Origin: Blasia pusilla
Taxonomy: Eukaryota; Marchantiophyta; Marchantiopsida; Blasiales
NCBI GenBank assembly: GCA_050084515.1
Contig: CM114271.1
Span: forward strand, 15,996,001-16,060,000
Reading direction: 5' to 3'
DNA length: 64,000 nt
Part shown: piece by piece, positions 1 through 11,473 of the stretch
Numbering within the stretch: position 1 is the stretch's first letter
Layout of the letters: every line of letters begins with the position of its first letter
Translations under genes and position numbers: made by a program
The notes under the pieces: model-generated
The model's database searches: none
Told to the model about the DNA's origin: nothing
Seen by the model: only the letters and a program-made list of their open reading frames with translations

Positions 1-566
1 ACCCACTCTCCTAATGAGAGGTTTGGGTTACACATACAGAAGGCAACCAAGACCATAGCTCCGTTGCCTCATGCCAAGAGGTTCAACAAAGAGAGAATGA
101 GTTCTCAAGCTCTTTCTCCTTGAGGTATACTGCTCCCCTCTTCCAAGTTCTCTCCATGATAATCTATGCTCTCAAGTCACCTCCTTGGCTCTTGACCTAA
201 TGTAGGAGGTCAAGGGCCATTTACCAAAAATATAAATTTAACCATATACTCAAAATGATACTTACATAACATAGTAAGTTCTTAAATATGGCTCCAAATG
301 AGCCCAAACGAAGGGAAATCATGCTCTCTCACATTTCTTGAGCCCTCAGCAGGTCATCCTCAACCTCTTGAGCTTGTCCTCCACTACTCACAAAGGCGTC
401 ATACTAGATCTCACCAATCTATCCTAAAAGATGTGACAGTTGTCATGCGCATACACATCGCTACACAATATATATCGTTATCATTGAACACACACACAAA
501 CACGCACGATCCCATGCTTACTCATGGCATCCAAATAACAAGACAAGAAGTACCAAAATATCTCCA
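1..566 (-). mobile_element. 3' LTR of gypsy copy A, cut by the window edge
   Basis: Bases 1-460 match 25372-25805 in the same orientation and 27790-28250 in inverse orientation, so this is a repeated terminal sequence. On the minus strand the LTR starts with TG at 566, directly after a polypurine tract, as expected for the U3 start of a 3' LTR. It continues leftward beyond the window. No coding content is credible here. Confidence 0.8.
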
Positions 567-577
567 ATCGCCCCTCT
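567..577 (-). other. Polypurine tract of gypsy copy A
   Basis: On the minus strand the sequence reads AGAGGGGCGAT immediately before the LTR start TGGAGATATT. The same arrangement occurs in copy C at 27640-27651 and in copy B at 55606-55617. This is the expected plus-strand primer position for an LTR retrotransposon. Confidence 0.7.
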
Positions 578-749
578 AGTTGGTGGTTAGGTCCCTCTAA
601 CTCCAGATAGCCATCTATCCCTACCTACCGTTGACATACATCTCTCGGACGCTAAGAGCAAAAAGGTCGGGTCCTCATGTGGCCCCATCGTTAGTCGCCT
701 TCTTGTCATCCATGTCACAGACACAAGTTGGAATCTAGAACTACATACT

Positions 750-1169
750 TTATGTACATCTGGGACACATCCATCGTCCCTTATGAACCCTAGTGGGAGG
801 TGGCGTCAGACATGCCATATGCGATCCTCTCGAACACCCATCATGGACTAGCATAGTGGTTGTACCATGGGCGGAACCACACAATATACATCGCAAGCCT
901 CGAGGAACTACTGCTAAGCTTGGATCAACTATACCATCAATGTTCAGAAGATGACATGGCACACAATCATGCACATGGTCCTTCCAAACCATACCATCGC
1001 GTCCCTCTAATAAGAGAACACTAGATGGCAAAACCTCACGCACTCTCAAGATGGTGCATCCTATAGTCACATCCAACATCGTGGGTGCCGTCTGCTGCAA
1101 GTAGACATAGTCTCTGTGATGAAACCTCCAGATAGTAGGTCGATAACCACCTCACCGAATAGTCGCATA
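750..1169 (-). pseudogene. Integrase C-terminal domain plus PHD finger, copy A
   Basis: This is the last part of the copy A polyprotein, cut off from the rest by the CACTA insertion. A small beta-rich domain (VREVLPSSVLLLEGRDG, then VWKDHV) resembles gypsy integrase C-terminal domains. It is followed by a PHD finger with CILC, then HDGC, H, AC and CPRC. Compared with copies B and C, the third zinc ligand Cys has become His (VCDGC to VHDGC) and a Trp has become Ser, so the finger is probably damaged. The frame ends at 750, about 180 bp before the LTR. PHD fingers generally read histone tails; a targeting role here is inference. Confidence 0.75.
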
Positions 1170-1620
1170 CACTAGAAGAAAAGCATGACTTTTATGACTA
1201 CAACTAAAATGACTGATGTTTTTCATGACTCAAACGTATGACTAGAATGTCCCTTAGTCATATGGTAGTCATATCTTTCCATCAAATACTAACATCTTAG
1301 TCATATAAAATATGACTGATGTTTTTCATGACTCAAACGTATGACTAGAATGTCCCTTAGTCATATCTTTCCATCAAATACTAACATCTTATTCATATAA
1401 AAATATGACTAAGTCATTGTAGAATTTTGGGATATGGCTCCATCATGTCCCAAAATGACTTGCTAAGAATTGAGTTATTTTAAAACTCTAACACGTAATA
1501 TTTCAGTCTTATGAGAATATGAGTGAGTGATTGAATAACTTTGGATTTCTCCTTAGTTATATCATGAAATATCTCACAAAATGTTGAGTCATTTTGTATC
1601 AAATGAGTTATATTTATGAA
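1170..1620. repeat. Left terminal and subterminal repeats of the CACTA element
   Basis: After the CACTAGAA terminus come many copies of ATGACT/AGTCAT in both orientations, including a near-exact local duplication of the block around ATGACTGATGTTTTTCATG (about 1210 and 1315). In CACTA elements such subterminal motifs are the binding sites of the TnpA-type protein and are needed in cis for transposition. The same motif dominates the right end at 17160-17887. Between 1621 and 1925 I see only AT-rich sequence. Confidence 0.8.
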
Positions 1621-1925
1621 TTAATCATAAATAAAAATGCTATAAATTTTATTTATGATTAATAATTAAAAAATTCAATAGAATAATGATTTCAGCTTTA
1701 CTTTTATTTTGAACCAAATGAAAAAAAATACTCCCACCTTGATGGAATTAAACATCATTCACAAAAAAAAATTTCGCTTGTAGGTGGGTTGGGAAAAAGT
1801 CCTATAAACACTTACCTTATGAAGAGCGATGGATCTTAGCTATAGGAGGCAAGAGTAGTGTCACTCACAAGAAGGCTTTCCTAACGAAGACGATACCTAA
1901 GGAAGAGAATAAGCTTGCGGCAAAT

Positions 1926-2291
1926 GACGAGGGCGGGATCGAGCTCATATGTAGAGTCGAAGGCAAAGAGAGCAAACGCGGGAGAGATAGCTAGTGTGAG
2001 TGAGCCTAAGGCAGAGTGAGAGTCAACGCACAAGAGCTTGATTGAGTGAGCCCGAGGAGGAGAAAGACCTAATGCGAGAGTGCACAAGTTACCTTGAGGC
2101 ATAGAGAGCTAACAACAAGGGCGAGATCAAGCTCATGTGTAGAGCCAAAGGCAAAGAGAGCAAACGCGGGAGAGCTAGCTAGCGTGAGTGAGAGCTAAAG
2201 CATCAGAGGGAGAGCTAACTCATGAGAGCATGATCGAGTGAGCCCGAGGAGGAGAGAGTGCGCAAGTTAGCTCGAGGCATAGAGAGAGCTA
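1926..2291. repeat. Two imperfect direct repeats of about 180 bp
   Basis: The segments of about 1926-2112 and 2113-2291 are diverged tandem copies. Each contains GGCAAAGAGAGCAAACGCGG, then GAGTGAGCCCGAGGAGGAGA, then GAGGCATAGAGAG. The short reading frames here run through the repeat and look fortuitous. The repeat lies in the non-coding left arm of the CACTA element. Its origin is unknown. Confidence 0.65.
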
Positions 2292-2610
2292 TTTCTCGAG
2301 GAAGACATAGAATGTTGAGGCAGATCCGGAGAAAGAATGCTAAGGTAAAGAGATATGGTTCCGAATGTGGAGCACACTGCAACATTACATTGCAGAGTAC
2401 CGAGATCAAGGATCTAGGGTTGAGCTCTAGCCCTGGCTGTGGGTTTTTGGCATGACAAATGCGCTTACGGGTTAGTTTCTCTTACTTACGAAATTGGATT
2501 GAGAGTTTTTGCTCAAGTACATTCAATAGATTTCCTTCATGAATAGGAGCTATTCGTCTATTGAAATCCCCGTCTCTATCACATATATTTTTCGACGGTG
2601 ACCACTCATT

Positions 2611-3745
2611 TTACAGAATGATTATCGTGGGTAAATCCAGTGGAGTAGAAACTGGCTTTTCCTCAGCCATTCTATACCTTGTCAGCATCGCATCAATGTA
2701 GTGAGTCTGACTGAGTCTAATCCATCCTTCTGCTCTGTTCCTCTCAACTTTAGTTCCAAGAATGAACTTCACTGGGCCTATGATAGTCATAGCAAAGACT
2801 GAGCAAAGATTGTCCTTTGCTTCCTGGATTTCTTTCTTACTTTTGCCTAGCAACAGGAGGTCATCTACATACACTGCAATAAACAATGTACCATTTTTGT
2901 AGTAAACACTCAAATCTGCATGAGCTCTACAAAACCCCTGTTCCCTAAGGTAAGAGTCCAACTTTTCATACCAGGCTCTTGGAGCCTGTTTAAGACCATA
3001 CAATGCCTTCTTCAACAAACATGCATTGCCCCTATGTCCACCATACCCATCTGGAACATCCATGTAGATGGTTTCCTTCAGTCTCCATTGAAAAGCATTC
3101 TCCACATCTAATTGCTCCACCTCCCAATCTTCTTCTTGACTTGAGCTAAAAGCAACCTTATGGAACAGGACCGGTACTCTACAGGAGCAAAAGTCTCTGT
3201 ATAATCAACTTCAGCTTGCTGATTGAAACCCTTTGCTACAAGACAAGCTTTGTACTTTACCACTTCATTGTTAGCTCCTCTCTCGATCTTGAAAACCCAT
3301 TTGCAACCAATGGATCTCCTATCTTTGGGTAGATCAGTCCACTCCCATGTGCCATTCTTTGCAAGAGACTTTTCTCTTGATCAATGGCAATCTCCCACTT
3401 GCTCCAATCAGGTCTACTCATAGCCTTTGTGCAAGTGTTTTCAGTTCATCTTCTCCATCCATAGTAAGACAAGCTTCTTCATCCATTGAGGAGTGAGCAC
3501 ATTTCTCATGATGAACTCCCAACTTTGTCAATAGGTGTTCTCGTTCTTCCGGATCTCCTTGGCAATGTCTCGCCACTTCTTGGTTTGTGCATCTTGAGGT
3601 ACTGGTATTTTGACAAGCTGAAAGTTGGATTCCTGATGATTCTCCTCAGTTTGGACAACTTTCTGCCTTCTCCTGACATATAGATAGTTTCATATAAATT
3701 CCACGTACTACAACACGTGAGTTCATTGTCCCACATCAACTCCAA
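2611..3745 (-). pseudogene. Ty1/copia polyprotein fragment (integrase-RT linker and reverse transcriptase)
   Basis: Read on the minus strand from 3745, the pieces in order are an Arg/Pro-rich linker (RRSGRTRTP), then KWVFKIER, then YTETFAPV, and from 3120 an open stretch of 169 codons. That stretch has QLDVENAF, the KKALYGLKQAPRAWY signature and the catalytic AVYVDDLLLLGKS block. These are standard Ty1/copia reverse-transcriptase motifs. The 3745-3120 part is broken into several frames. No copia LTR, gag, protease or RNase H was found nearby, so this is a fragment embedded in the CACTA element. It is either a nested insertion that lost its ends or captured sequence. Confidence 0.85.
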
Positions 3746-3849
3746 AATGCAACAACACCGCTTCCCATGGAGTCGACCACTTCTGGAAGTGCGGATTCAT
3801 CATAGGCGAGACAATGACAGAATCCAAAGGGATCCAACACACTCACTGA

Positions 3850-5100
3850 CCTTGACTTTGAATGAGTTCAATACCCGTGCCTGCGAACTCTGTTGAAGTG
3901 GGATATTGAACGGGAGGGTCTAACATAGAACCTTCATCCTCGTCAGGCATGAGAGGGCGCACCCTGCAGAACACTCGTACATTGCCCTTGAGCTCCTGCG
4001 TATTCCAATCCAGCAAAGTTATCGTACTCCCTTCTCTTCATCAGTGATCCAAACCCGGTATCGGTGGCAGACACATGACTTATAAACAAACAGGATGTCA
4101 CAATATAGGACATCTTCATCAATGACCATGTACTGGATAGTCATGACAAAATGGCATTCAAAAAATAGTAGGAGACTCCAACGTGGAACAGAGGTTACCA
4201 AAATGGTGTTATGGAGCTTCCTTCTTACAAGCTCCCCATCATGAATTTTGATCTCAACTTCACAAAGTCTCTCCTGAACTTCTTCCAGTTTACCTTTGTA
4301 TTCGTCCCCTTTACATTCGTTCTCTGCTATTCTTTCCTCTGTCATCTGGTAAAATCGCAATGTACGGGGCTTGGTGAAGAAGGACCCAGATAAAGTTTCC
4401 AAATCTTCAGAAACCTACACCCTTCCGTGCAAGTGAAGCTTGATTGGTAAAAGTCTACTGGACATGTGCGTACCTTCAACTTTTGGTGCGCAAAGTCCAG
4501 TTTCTGTCGCAAGGCCTTCATTTGCTCACTTTGTGACGTGTATCCTTCCTAGAAAGCATCAATTCAACTGGAAAATCAACCTCATGGATCATTTTCTTGT
4601 TCCATTCATGCGATCATGGTTAGAGACCAGCCAGGTTTGGAGTAAAGCTCGACCACAGGAAAACTTGAAGGACGACGGTCAATTTCTACCAGATCTCATG
4701 TCCAACGTTAACTCACAGAATTCACAATGTAAGCGAATACTACCTCTAGGGCAACAGCTTTGCTGCTCATCAATTCAAGCTCAACAGCAAACTTCCCGGT
4801 GCATTCTTTGTACCGCATGTTCTCCTCGATGAGAGCCTGCACTTGACTGGCCCTTTGTTCTTTATAAATCGTCTGTTATTTGCACCTCCCCACGTATCCT
4901 CTCGGCTTCTTCCCTCAACTCTTTATTCTGTTTCAGTCTCTCCTGCATTATGGCATGCGCATTTCGAGGCATAGAGTTCCTTCAGCTAGAAGATTCTCAA
5001 GCTACAATTTAAGATCTCCAATTGCTTCTTTGAATTCCTTGGTGAGCACCCCAAATCCTTTCATTACATTACACGTCAGTCTGGAAAATGAAATATAGAC
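3850..5100 (-). pseudogene. Captured kinesin-14 gene fragment (coiled coil to start of motor)
   Basis: On the minus strand, separate exon-like blocks encode parts of a C-terminal-motor kinesin. The first is a coiled-coil region (about 5040-4890, with RLKQNKELREEAERIRGE). The next is about 4860-4745, with QALIEENMRYKECTGK, ending at a GT donor. Then comes the neck, EVQERLCEVEIKIHDGELVR followed by RKLHNTIL (about 4300-4200). The last is the motor start ELKGNVRVFCRVRPLMPDED (about 3990), preceded by a CAG acceptor. ELKGNIRVFCRVRP is the hallmark neck-motor junction of plant kinesin-14 (ATK-like) proteins. The P-loop and most of the motor are missing, and stops interrupt the blocks. Intron-like gaps remain, which points to capture at the DNA level by the CACTA element. 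Confidence 0.75.
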
Positions 5101-5179
5101 GAATGGCAGGCAGATTTATCACTTCAATACCTTGTTTGCATCAAGCTGATCATGGAGGTCAATCAAATATGTGTAATTG

Positions 5180-5740
5180 CATTACTGTGTAATTGCATTT
5201 GTTGCTGTTGATATTTTTGCTACTGCTGATGTTGTTGTTGCTCCTGCTGCAACAACTACTGATCTTGTTGCTGAAATAAAAGTTTTTGATTCTACTGTTG
5301 TAGCTGCTCCTATTGTTGTTACATCTGCTATTACTGTTGCATCCGCTACTGCTGTCATTGATAATGCTTTTGGTTGTACAATCTACTGCTGCTCCTGCAG
5401 CAATTTGTGTTCATGTTGCTGAAGTAAAAGTTGTTGTTGCTACTGTTGTAACTGCTCCTGCTATTGTTGCATCATCTGCTGTTGTAATTGATGTTGCTTT
5501 GGTTTTAAAATCTTTTGCTGCAACAATTACTATTCCTGCTGCTGAAGTAAAAGTTGTTGTTGGAGTTGTTATAGTTAGTCGTGTTGTTGTTGCATCTGTT
5601 GTTGCTGTAATCGATGTTGCTTTTGTTGTATAACCTTTTGCTACGTCTAATGCTATTGTAAGTACTGCTAATGTTGTGTTAATTATTGTTTTTTTTGTAG
5701 CTGTTGATGATATTGCTGTGTTTGTTGAGAAGAGCCAACA
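5180..5740. repeat. Low-complexity GTT/GCT trinucleotide-rich stretch
   Basis: The plus strand is dominated by imperfect runs of GTT, GCT, GAT and ATT. This gives Val/Ala-rich frames on one strand and Thr/Ala-rich frames on the other. Several overlapping open frames result from composition alone, and no domain is visible. I treat it as degenerate trinucleotide repeat DNA next to the kinesin fragment, not as genes. Confidence 0.7.
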
Positions 5741-5958
5741 AAAGAGCCCTCCCATTTATGAGATTGAATACTTTGCAAATTTTGACAAAGCTTTATGATT
5801 TTGAGCCATGCAGGATTCAGTACTACTTGTACTCGAAGCTGGTTGTTGCTTCATGTTGTGAGCGCCATCGATCACCTGTGTGTAGCTCTCCCTGTGTGCA
5901 ACTCTCCCCGATACTTTTCCAAGGTATTTTTCAGAGGACCACTACTTTACCTTGAAGG

Positions 5959-6546
5959 ATGAATCCAGTTGACCAACCACCGCTTGATGTACAAATTGAA
6001 CTTCATGGCAGCCTACGACTACATCAAAGACAACCTTCCTTGGTTCAACGCATCCAAAGTCTACCTACTGAAGTTCAAGTGATGATTTGTTCTTTACACT
6101 CACGTCACTATTGGTATTGGACCTGGCATGAACGAATTGAGAATTGGCGCTTTCATTCAAAAGCACGCCATGTATATGTGACGGTCTCTGATTTCGTGTC
6201 TAGGCAAGAGGATCGATACTCCATCCTTCTTTGGTTGATGATGGGTGTTACAGAGATCATGACCCTTCATATCTATCATGATTCTGATGGCATGGTCGTC
6301 GGTGAGGACTCTTCACCCATATTTAGGAAGGCGTTGGCTCTTATCCATGCAGCTATTGCATATTCTGGGAAACCATGTATAGTCAGATTTGAGTTCTCTT
6401 CTGTGAGAATGGAGAGACTTCCTGGTGAGAGAATATGCAGCACAACTGGTTATCGTAGGGAGAACTTGAGTGGTCTTCTTTGCCCATGTTGTGCTCATTT
6501 TTGTTGTGGCCCTATTTGGTGGCGTTCAAGGAGAGCAACTTGGTAG
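5959..6546 (+). CDS. Unrecognised 195-codon open frame in the CACTA left arm
   Basis: An open frame of 195 codons starts with ATG at 5959. I do not recognise the product. The translation has no obvious repeats or low complexity and is rich in Trp, His, Arg and Cys. It contains TWHERIENWRFHSKARHVYV in the middle and a Cys-rich end (GLLCPCCAHFCC). No splice sites or homologous copy elsewhere in the window support it. It may be another captured host fragment or a chance frame. Confidence 0.25.
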   Translation: MNPVDQPPLDVQIELHGSLRLHQRQPSLVQRIQSLPTEVQVMICSLHSRHYWYWTWHERIENWRFHSKARHVYVTVSDFVSRQEDRYSILLWLMMGVTEIMTLHIYHDSDGMVVGEDSSPIFRKALALIHAAIAYSGKPCIVRFEFSSVRMERLPGERICSTTGYRRENLSGLLCPCCAHFCCGPIWWRSRRATW

Positions 6547-7662
6547 GTTTGGAACTTTCAAACTCTATAACTTTTTGAGTGAGATTGACTTCATTTTGTT
6601 AAAAAGGCAGAAAAGGATGGTTTTAAGGAACTCATGTATTACAAGTGATAGAGAAACTATTTTCACCAATGACTATAGATTGGAATTTTGGATATATATA
6701 CCAGATTTTGAGATGAAGTAAGAGGGAGCTAGTAGAGAAAGTGGAGCTCAAAGCCTATTTTGGAACACTGACTTTTGATTTAAACTGGTTTATAATGACC
6801 ATCAACTTCGGATAGAAAGCCATTGTCCAGTTGATGTAAATACGGATGATTTCAATTTTTGCATGAATGGATAGGCCAAGTGGTTTGATTTTCTATATCT
6901 TACCATACCATCAACATAGAATGCAATATCACGCAAAATTTACCACAAAATGCAGTATTCTGGATGACAAAAAAATCAGGGCAGCAAAGTGTTTGTGGAG
7001 TTGTGATGTGGCTAAAAATTGAACCGGGTTTTGTTATGTAGCGATGAGGGCTAATCCTCTGACTCTGTGGTTTTCTTTTAATGCATAATTTTCCCAAAAA
7101 AAACTTAAAGCTACAATGTTTAAATGAAGAAATGTAGAAGAAATAACCATACCTTTCAAACAGACAACCTAAAGATAAGGCATTTGACATGGAAATGGTC
7201 TGAAATTCTGAAATCATAGATAAATCATCACTTGAAGTGCACATAGACTTAGGGAAAATTAAATCTTATACCACCTTATAGTATTCAAACTATATTGATG
7301 TATTTATATCTGATCATTCACGTGATACAATCTCTATGCATATACTTAAGACATCTGCATGTGTCATGTTGTGAAGGTGTGTGTCAAAGTTCATTTGTGG
7401 ATTGTAGAGGATCAAATTATCACTATCAGAGAAGGATATCAACGAGAGGTTTATATTTCCCGGAGGGGTATACTTGATATACTCAAGGTACGTAGATAAT
7501 TACGGATTCTCCCTTCATTTATATTGAAATCAACATATTTTGCTCCAATAGATATCCACCATACTGAAACATTTTCACTTCCATGTTTATAATGTTAGGA
7601 ACAATGGGATGCCATAATTTCCTTCATTCATTTACCTCTGTTCTTATTAACTTGACGTAGGG
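6547..7662. other. CACTA interior without recognisable gene
   Basis: AT-rich sequence between the unrecognised frame and the transposase. Short frames on both strands are fragmentary. Part of it may be the 5' untranslated region or promoter of the transposase gene, but I could not identify a TATA box or start site with confidence. Confidence 0.5.
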
Positions 7663-10600
7663 GTGATGATACCACAAAGGACTGCTCACGTCCGGTTGGA
7701 TTTGACACATCCTCATAGAATCCAAGCACACGACTATAAGTTGTGGCAAAGGGAGTGCGATAAGTCTCGCAAACTAGGGAGGAAGAGGGCAAGATGCCCT
7801 TGTACAGAGTGCAAGGGCGGAACTACCTTGGGACTAGCAAAGGTAGAAGACCATCTAAGGAAAAATGGTCGATCTCATCTTTGTCGAGTTCCAAAAAGTA
7901 GGGAGGAGTGGGACTCTTCAGATGAGGAGTTGCTCACACAACAAGAGGTCAATGACAAGTAGCAACGTGAGCACATTATGCAATCCTATGTTAGACCTGA
8001 AATCTCGCATCCAGAGAATCCTGATTTGGATGTTGATATTGATGTTCCCCAGATGTTGAATGATATTTTTAGAGAATATGATCATCTCCATGATGAGGAT
8101 ATGGTTGTTGATGAAAGTGGGACAGAGAACGAGAACCTCAATGAAACCAATGATCCAAATATTCCATCAGATTTTCATGAGCTTACCGCAGCATGCAAGC
8201 CACTCTTCCCTGGAGCCAAGACTTCTTTACTTGCATTTGTTATGCTCCTTTTCAATATTGGTACGACCCATGGGGTCCCTAATATTGTAATTGATGAGAT
8301 ATTGAAACTCCTACGTAAGATGGTACTCCCATCTGAAAATCTTGTCCCACCATCATACTATGCAGCAAATAAACTCATTAGTAAACTTGATATGAGCTAC
8401 AACTCTATCCATGCCTGCCCTAAAGGTTGTGTTCTATTTCGAGGGGACTTGGAAGGTGCAGAAATTTTCCCGAAGTGTGGGAATGCTAGGTTCAAGCAAG
8501 CCAGGAAGTCTTTAGTACCAAATAAGGTATTGAGACACTTCCCTTTAATCCCGCGGATCCAGCGTATGTATAGGTGTAGGGCCTTGTCTGAGTTATTGAG
8601 TTGGTCTTCTGAGAACAAAAGTAAGGATGGCATGGTAAGACATGCAGGGGACAGTAAGGCTTGGAATCATATTGATTGTTTGTACCCAGATTTTGCTATA
8701 GAGGGTAGAAATTGTAGGTTTGGTTTAGCACTTGACGGAGTTAATCCATACTCTGATAAGGCAAGCTCATGGTTAGCATGGCCAATCCTATTGGTTAACT
8801 ACAATTTGCCACCTTGGCTTCGAAAAAAAAAGTTTTTTATCATGTTGGCTCTTATCATACCTGGTAAGGAGAGTGTGAATGGAGAGAATATCAATACCTT
8901 CTTGGCCCCCTTCGTAGAGGAGTTTAGGAAGTTGTGGAATGGAATTGAATTCCACGATGTGAAAAAGACCATATGGGTTCAAATTTAGAGCCATGATCTT
9001 ATGGACTATAAGTGATTATCCAGCCTATGGCACAATCTCAGGGCAAAGCCATGGTGGAAAACTTTCATGTACCGTATGTGGACCGTATGTGGATTCAGAT
9101 TTATCCAAACAATGTGGAAAGCCTATATTTGGCGGTCATAGAAGACATCTTCCACTAGACCATGTTTGGAGAGGGCGACCTTATGGCCCTCGATTCAATG
9201 GTGAGAGTGAGTCTAGACCACCACCGCCAAGGATTACATCAGATGAAATTCTGGAATGGGCTGAAGAGAAAAAAATATATGACGATGGAGGTGGTTGAGA
9301 GGATGCTCCTACTGATCCATACAAGAGGACAGGGGTCAAGCGGCAAAGTATACTCTTTGATTTGCCATACTGGAAAGTATCCAAAAAATATCTAATTATT
9401 TTCAAATTTTTGTTGTGATAGGTGATATAATTACTTATCTCTTGTCAACCATTAATATGCATATATTTTTCCTTGACCTCAACGTAGCATCTGCTGATAC
9501 GACACACCCTAGATGTTATGCATGTGGAGAAGAATATATCTGAGAATCTAGTTAAAACTCTATTTGGGATGAAGGATACAATGAAGGTTAGAAGAGATAT
9601 GGAGGCTCGTGGAATTTGACCTCACTTATGGTTACAACCCCATCCAAGTAAAGCAACAGGGTTAGTGAAACCTCAATGTGATTATGTTTTATCACCTCAT
9701 GAAATGTCCATTTTCCTAGCTAGGATTGAATCCACGAAAGTGCCTACAGAATATAGTGCGGAGTTGAAGAAGCACGTGGTTAAAAAGAAATTGGGATCCA
9801 TGAAGTCACATGATTATCATGTGATGATTCACCAAATCCTTCCCTTTGCCCTTCGTGGGCTAATGAAGGATCCAATTCGCTCATCAATCATGCGTTTGAG
9901 TAAGATATTTAGGTTATTGTGTTGTAAAGTGTATGATCGTACATGCTATGAACAACTACAAAAGGATACAGCAATTACCCTTTGCCTATTGGAGATGCAC
10001 TTTCCACCATCATTTTTTGATGTGATGACACATCTTCTTATCCACGTTGTCCAAGAATTGGATATATGTGGGCCTTTAGCTTGCTGATGGATGTATCGAA
10101 TGGAAAGATACATGGGTACTCTGAAAAAATATGTTAGATCTAAAGCTCGCCCAGAGGGATGTATGGCGGAGGGGTATATCAAAGATGAGGCATTGGGATT
10201 TGTGAGTGAGTATATGAAAAGATTTGAGGATGTGAGGACACGAATATGGGATGACGGCCCGAATCGAAGGGTCGGGGGGAGGAGTTGGAAGGTGCAGGAC
10301 GTGAAATCATATTATCCCGAGAAATGACTATCTTGGCACACCACTATGTCCTACACAATATGGAGTGTATGGTAATGTGGCGCAGGTAAATTTCAACTAT
10401 ATTCAATGAATTCAATGTATGGAAATCCTGAACCTGATCTTCTGAACCTTACATGTTTGTTTAAGCTTCCACGTCACCTTATTCTTTGGTGATGTTCTTT
10501 CTTTCTACCAGGAAATTTGAGGCTGAGAATGCATCAGTTTCTTTTGAAGAGTGGATTCAACCAGCTATCCTTCGAGATGCTTGGGAAAAAGATGGGAAGG

Positions 10601-11260
10601 AGGATGAAGAGCTATTGGCTTTGTCAATTCCTCCACAAGCAAAAGTTCTCTCATACAAGTCTATGAAGGCTTATGGCAATCACTATAGGGTAGAGGGAGA
10701 GGGTGGATATAATGCATACTCCACTTACGATAGTGGAATTGGAGCAATATTTTTGGATGAGGGTAATGATGATCGAATTGTGCTTATTCATATGTGGGAG
10801 TTCTGGTCGATGTAATTGCGCTTGATACGGGATTGTTGATCAACCTGTAATATTAATGAGAGGGAGGTGGGTGAGGGCAGATTGGAAATCACGGATGCCA
10901 TCCATGAAGCGAGACCGTGAAGGCTTCCTACTTGTAAACCTTAGATCTTGTGAACCTATCAACCATCAACCCTTTGTGTTCCCATCTCAAGTGGAACAAG
11001 TCTTTTTTGGAGATACGAACAAAAGAAGTGGATGGAAGGTTGTTTTGAGAAAAGAAGCTAGATCCCGTCGAGTAATTTTGGATATCTATGATGGTGGAAA
11101 CCTAGATGAAGGATATTTTGTTGCAATTGACCAGATTGAAATGCCATCAGGAAGAGTGCCACTAGCTAACACTCTAGGTGCTGTAGAGCTCACTGCTGAA
11201 GAGGTGGTGACTGCAAATAGAGATTGTAATAATGTCCCTATCATCCAAGTGTCCACATAA
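7663..11260 (+). pseudogene. TNP2-type CACTA transposase, disrupted
   Basis: This is the transposase gene of the CACTA element. In order: a Cys-rich transposase-associated domain (about 7700-7930, with CPCTECKGG); the Transposase_21/TNP2 core (7978-9298, with FGLALDGVNPYSD, NYNLPPW, AMILWTISDYPAYG and GGHRRHLPLDHVW); its continuation after an intron (about 9488-9600, LDVMHVEKN); a DUF4218-like part (9665-10327, KSHDYHVMIHQILP and RPEGCMAEGYI); and a DUF4216-like part (10486-11260, YGNHYRV and FVFPSQVEQVFF). In-frame stops occur at 7960 (TAG), 9617 (TGA, Arg expected) and 10085 (TGA, Arg expected). There is a frameshift just before AMILWTISD near 8980. All three stops are one C-to-T change from CAG or CGA. 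Family membership is certain; the gene is inactive. Confidence 0.9.
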
Positions 11261-11473
11261 GTGCTTTATGAAGAAGAGAGCTCCAAAGAGGATGTAGAGA
11301 TTTAATTTTCCTTTTGTTCAAATATTAGAGATACATGCGGTTTGCTTTGAGAAGTGAGTCAAAAGTCATGGTTCTAGTTTAACCTTTGTGTGAGATGTTT
11401 GCATTTGTCAATCATGCATGATAACTCTCCTGATTCAACTCCTTGACGACATTTTTCAACAGAACCTTTCATA

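Noticed and set aside
5313-5755. Val/Ala-rich and Thr/Ala-rich overlapping frames
   Set aside because: Both follow from the GTT/GCT trinucleotide composition; no domain or start context supports a gene.
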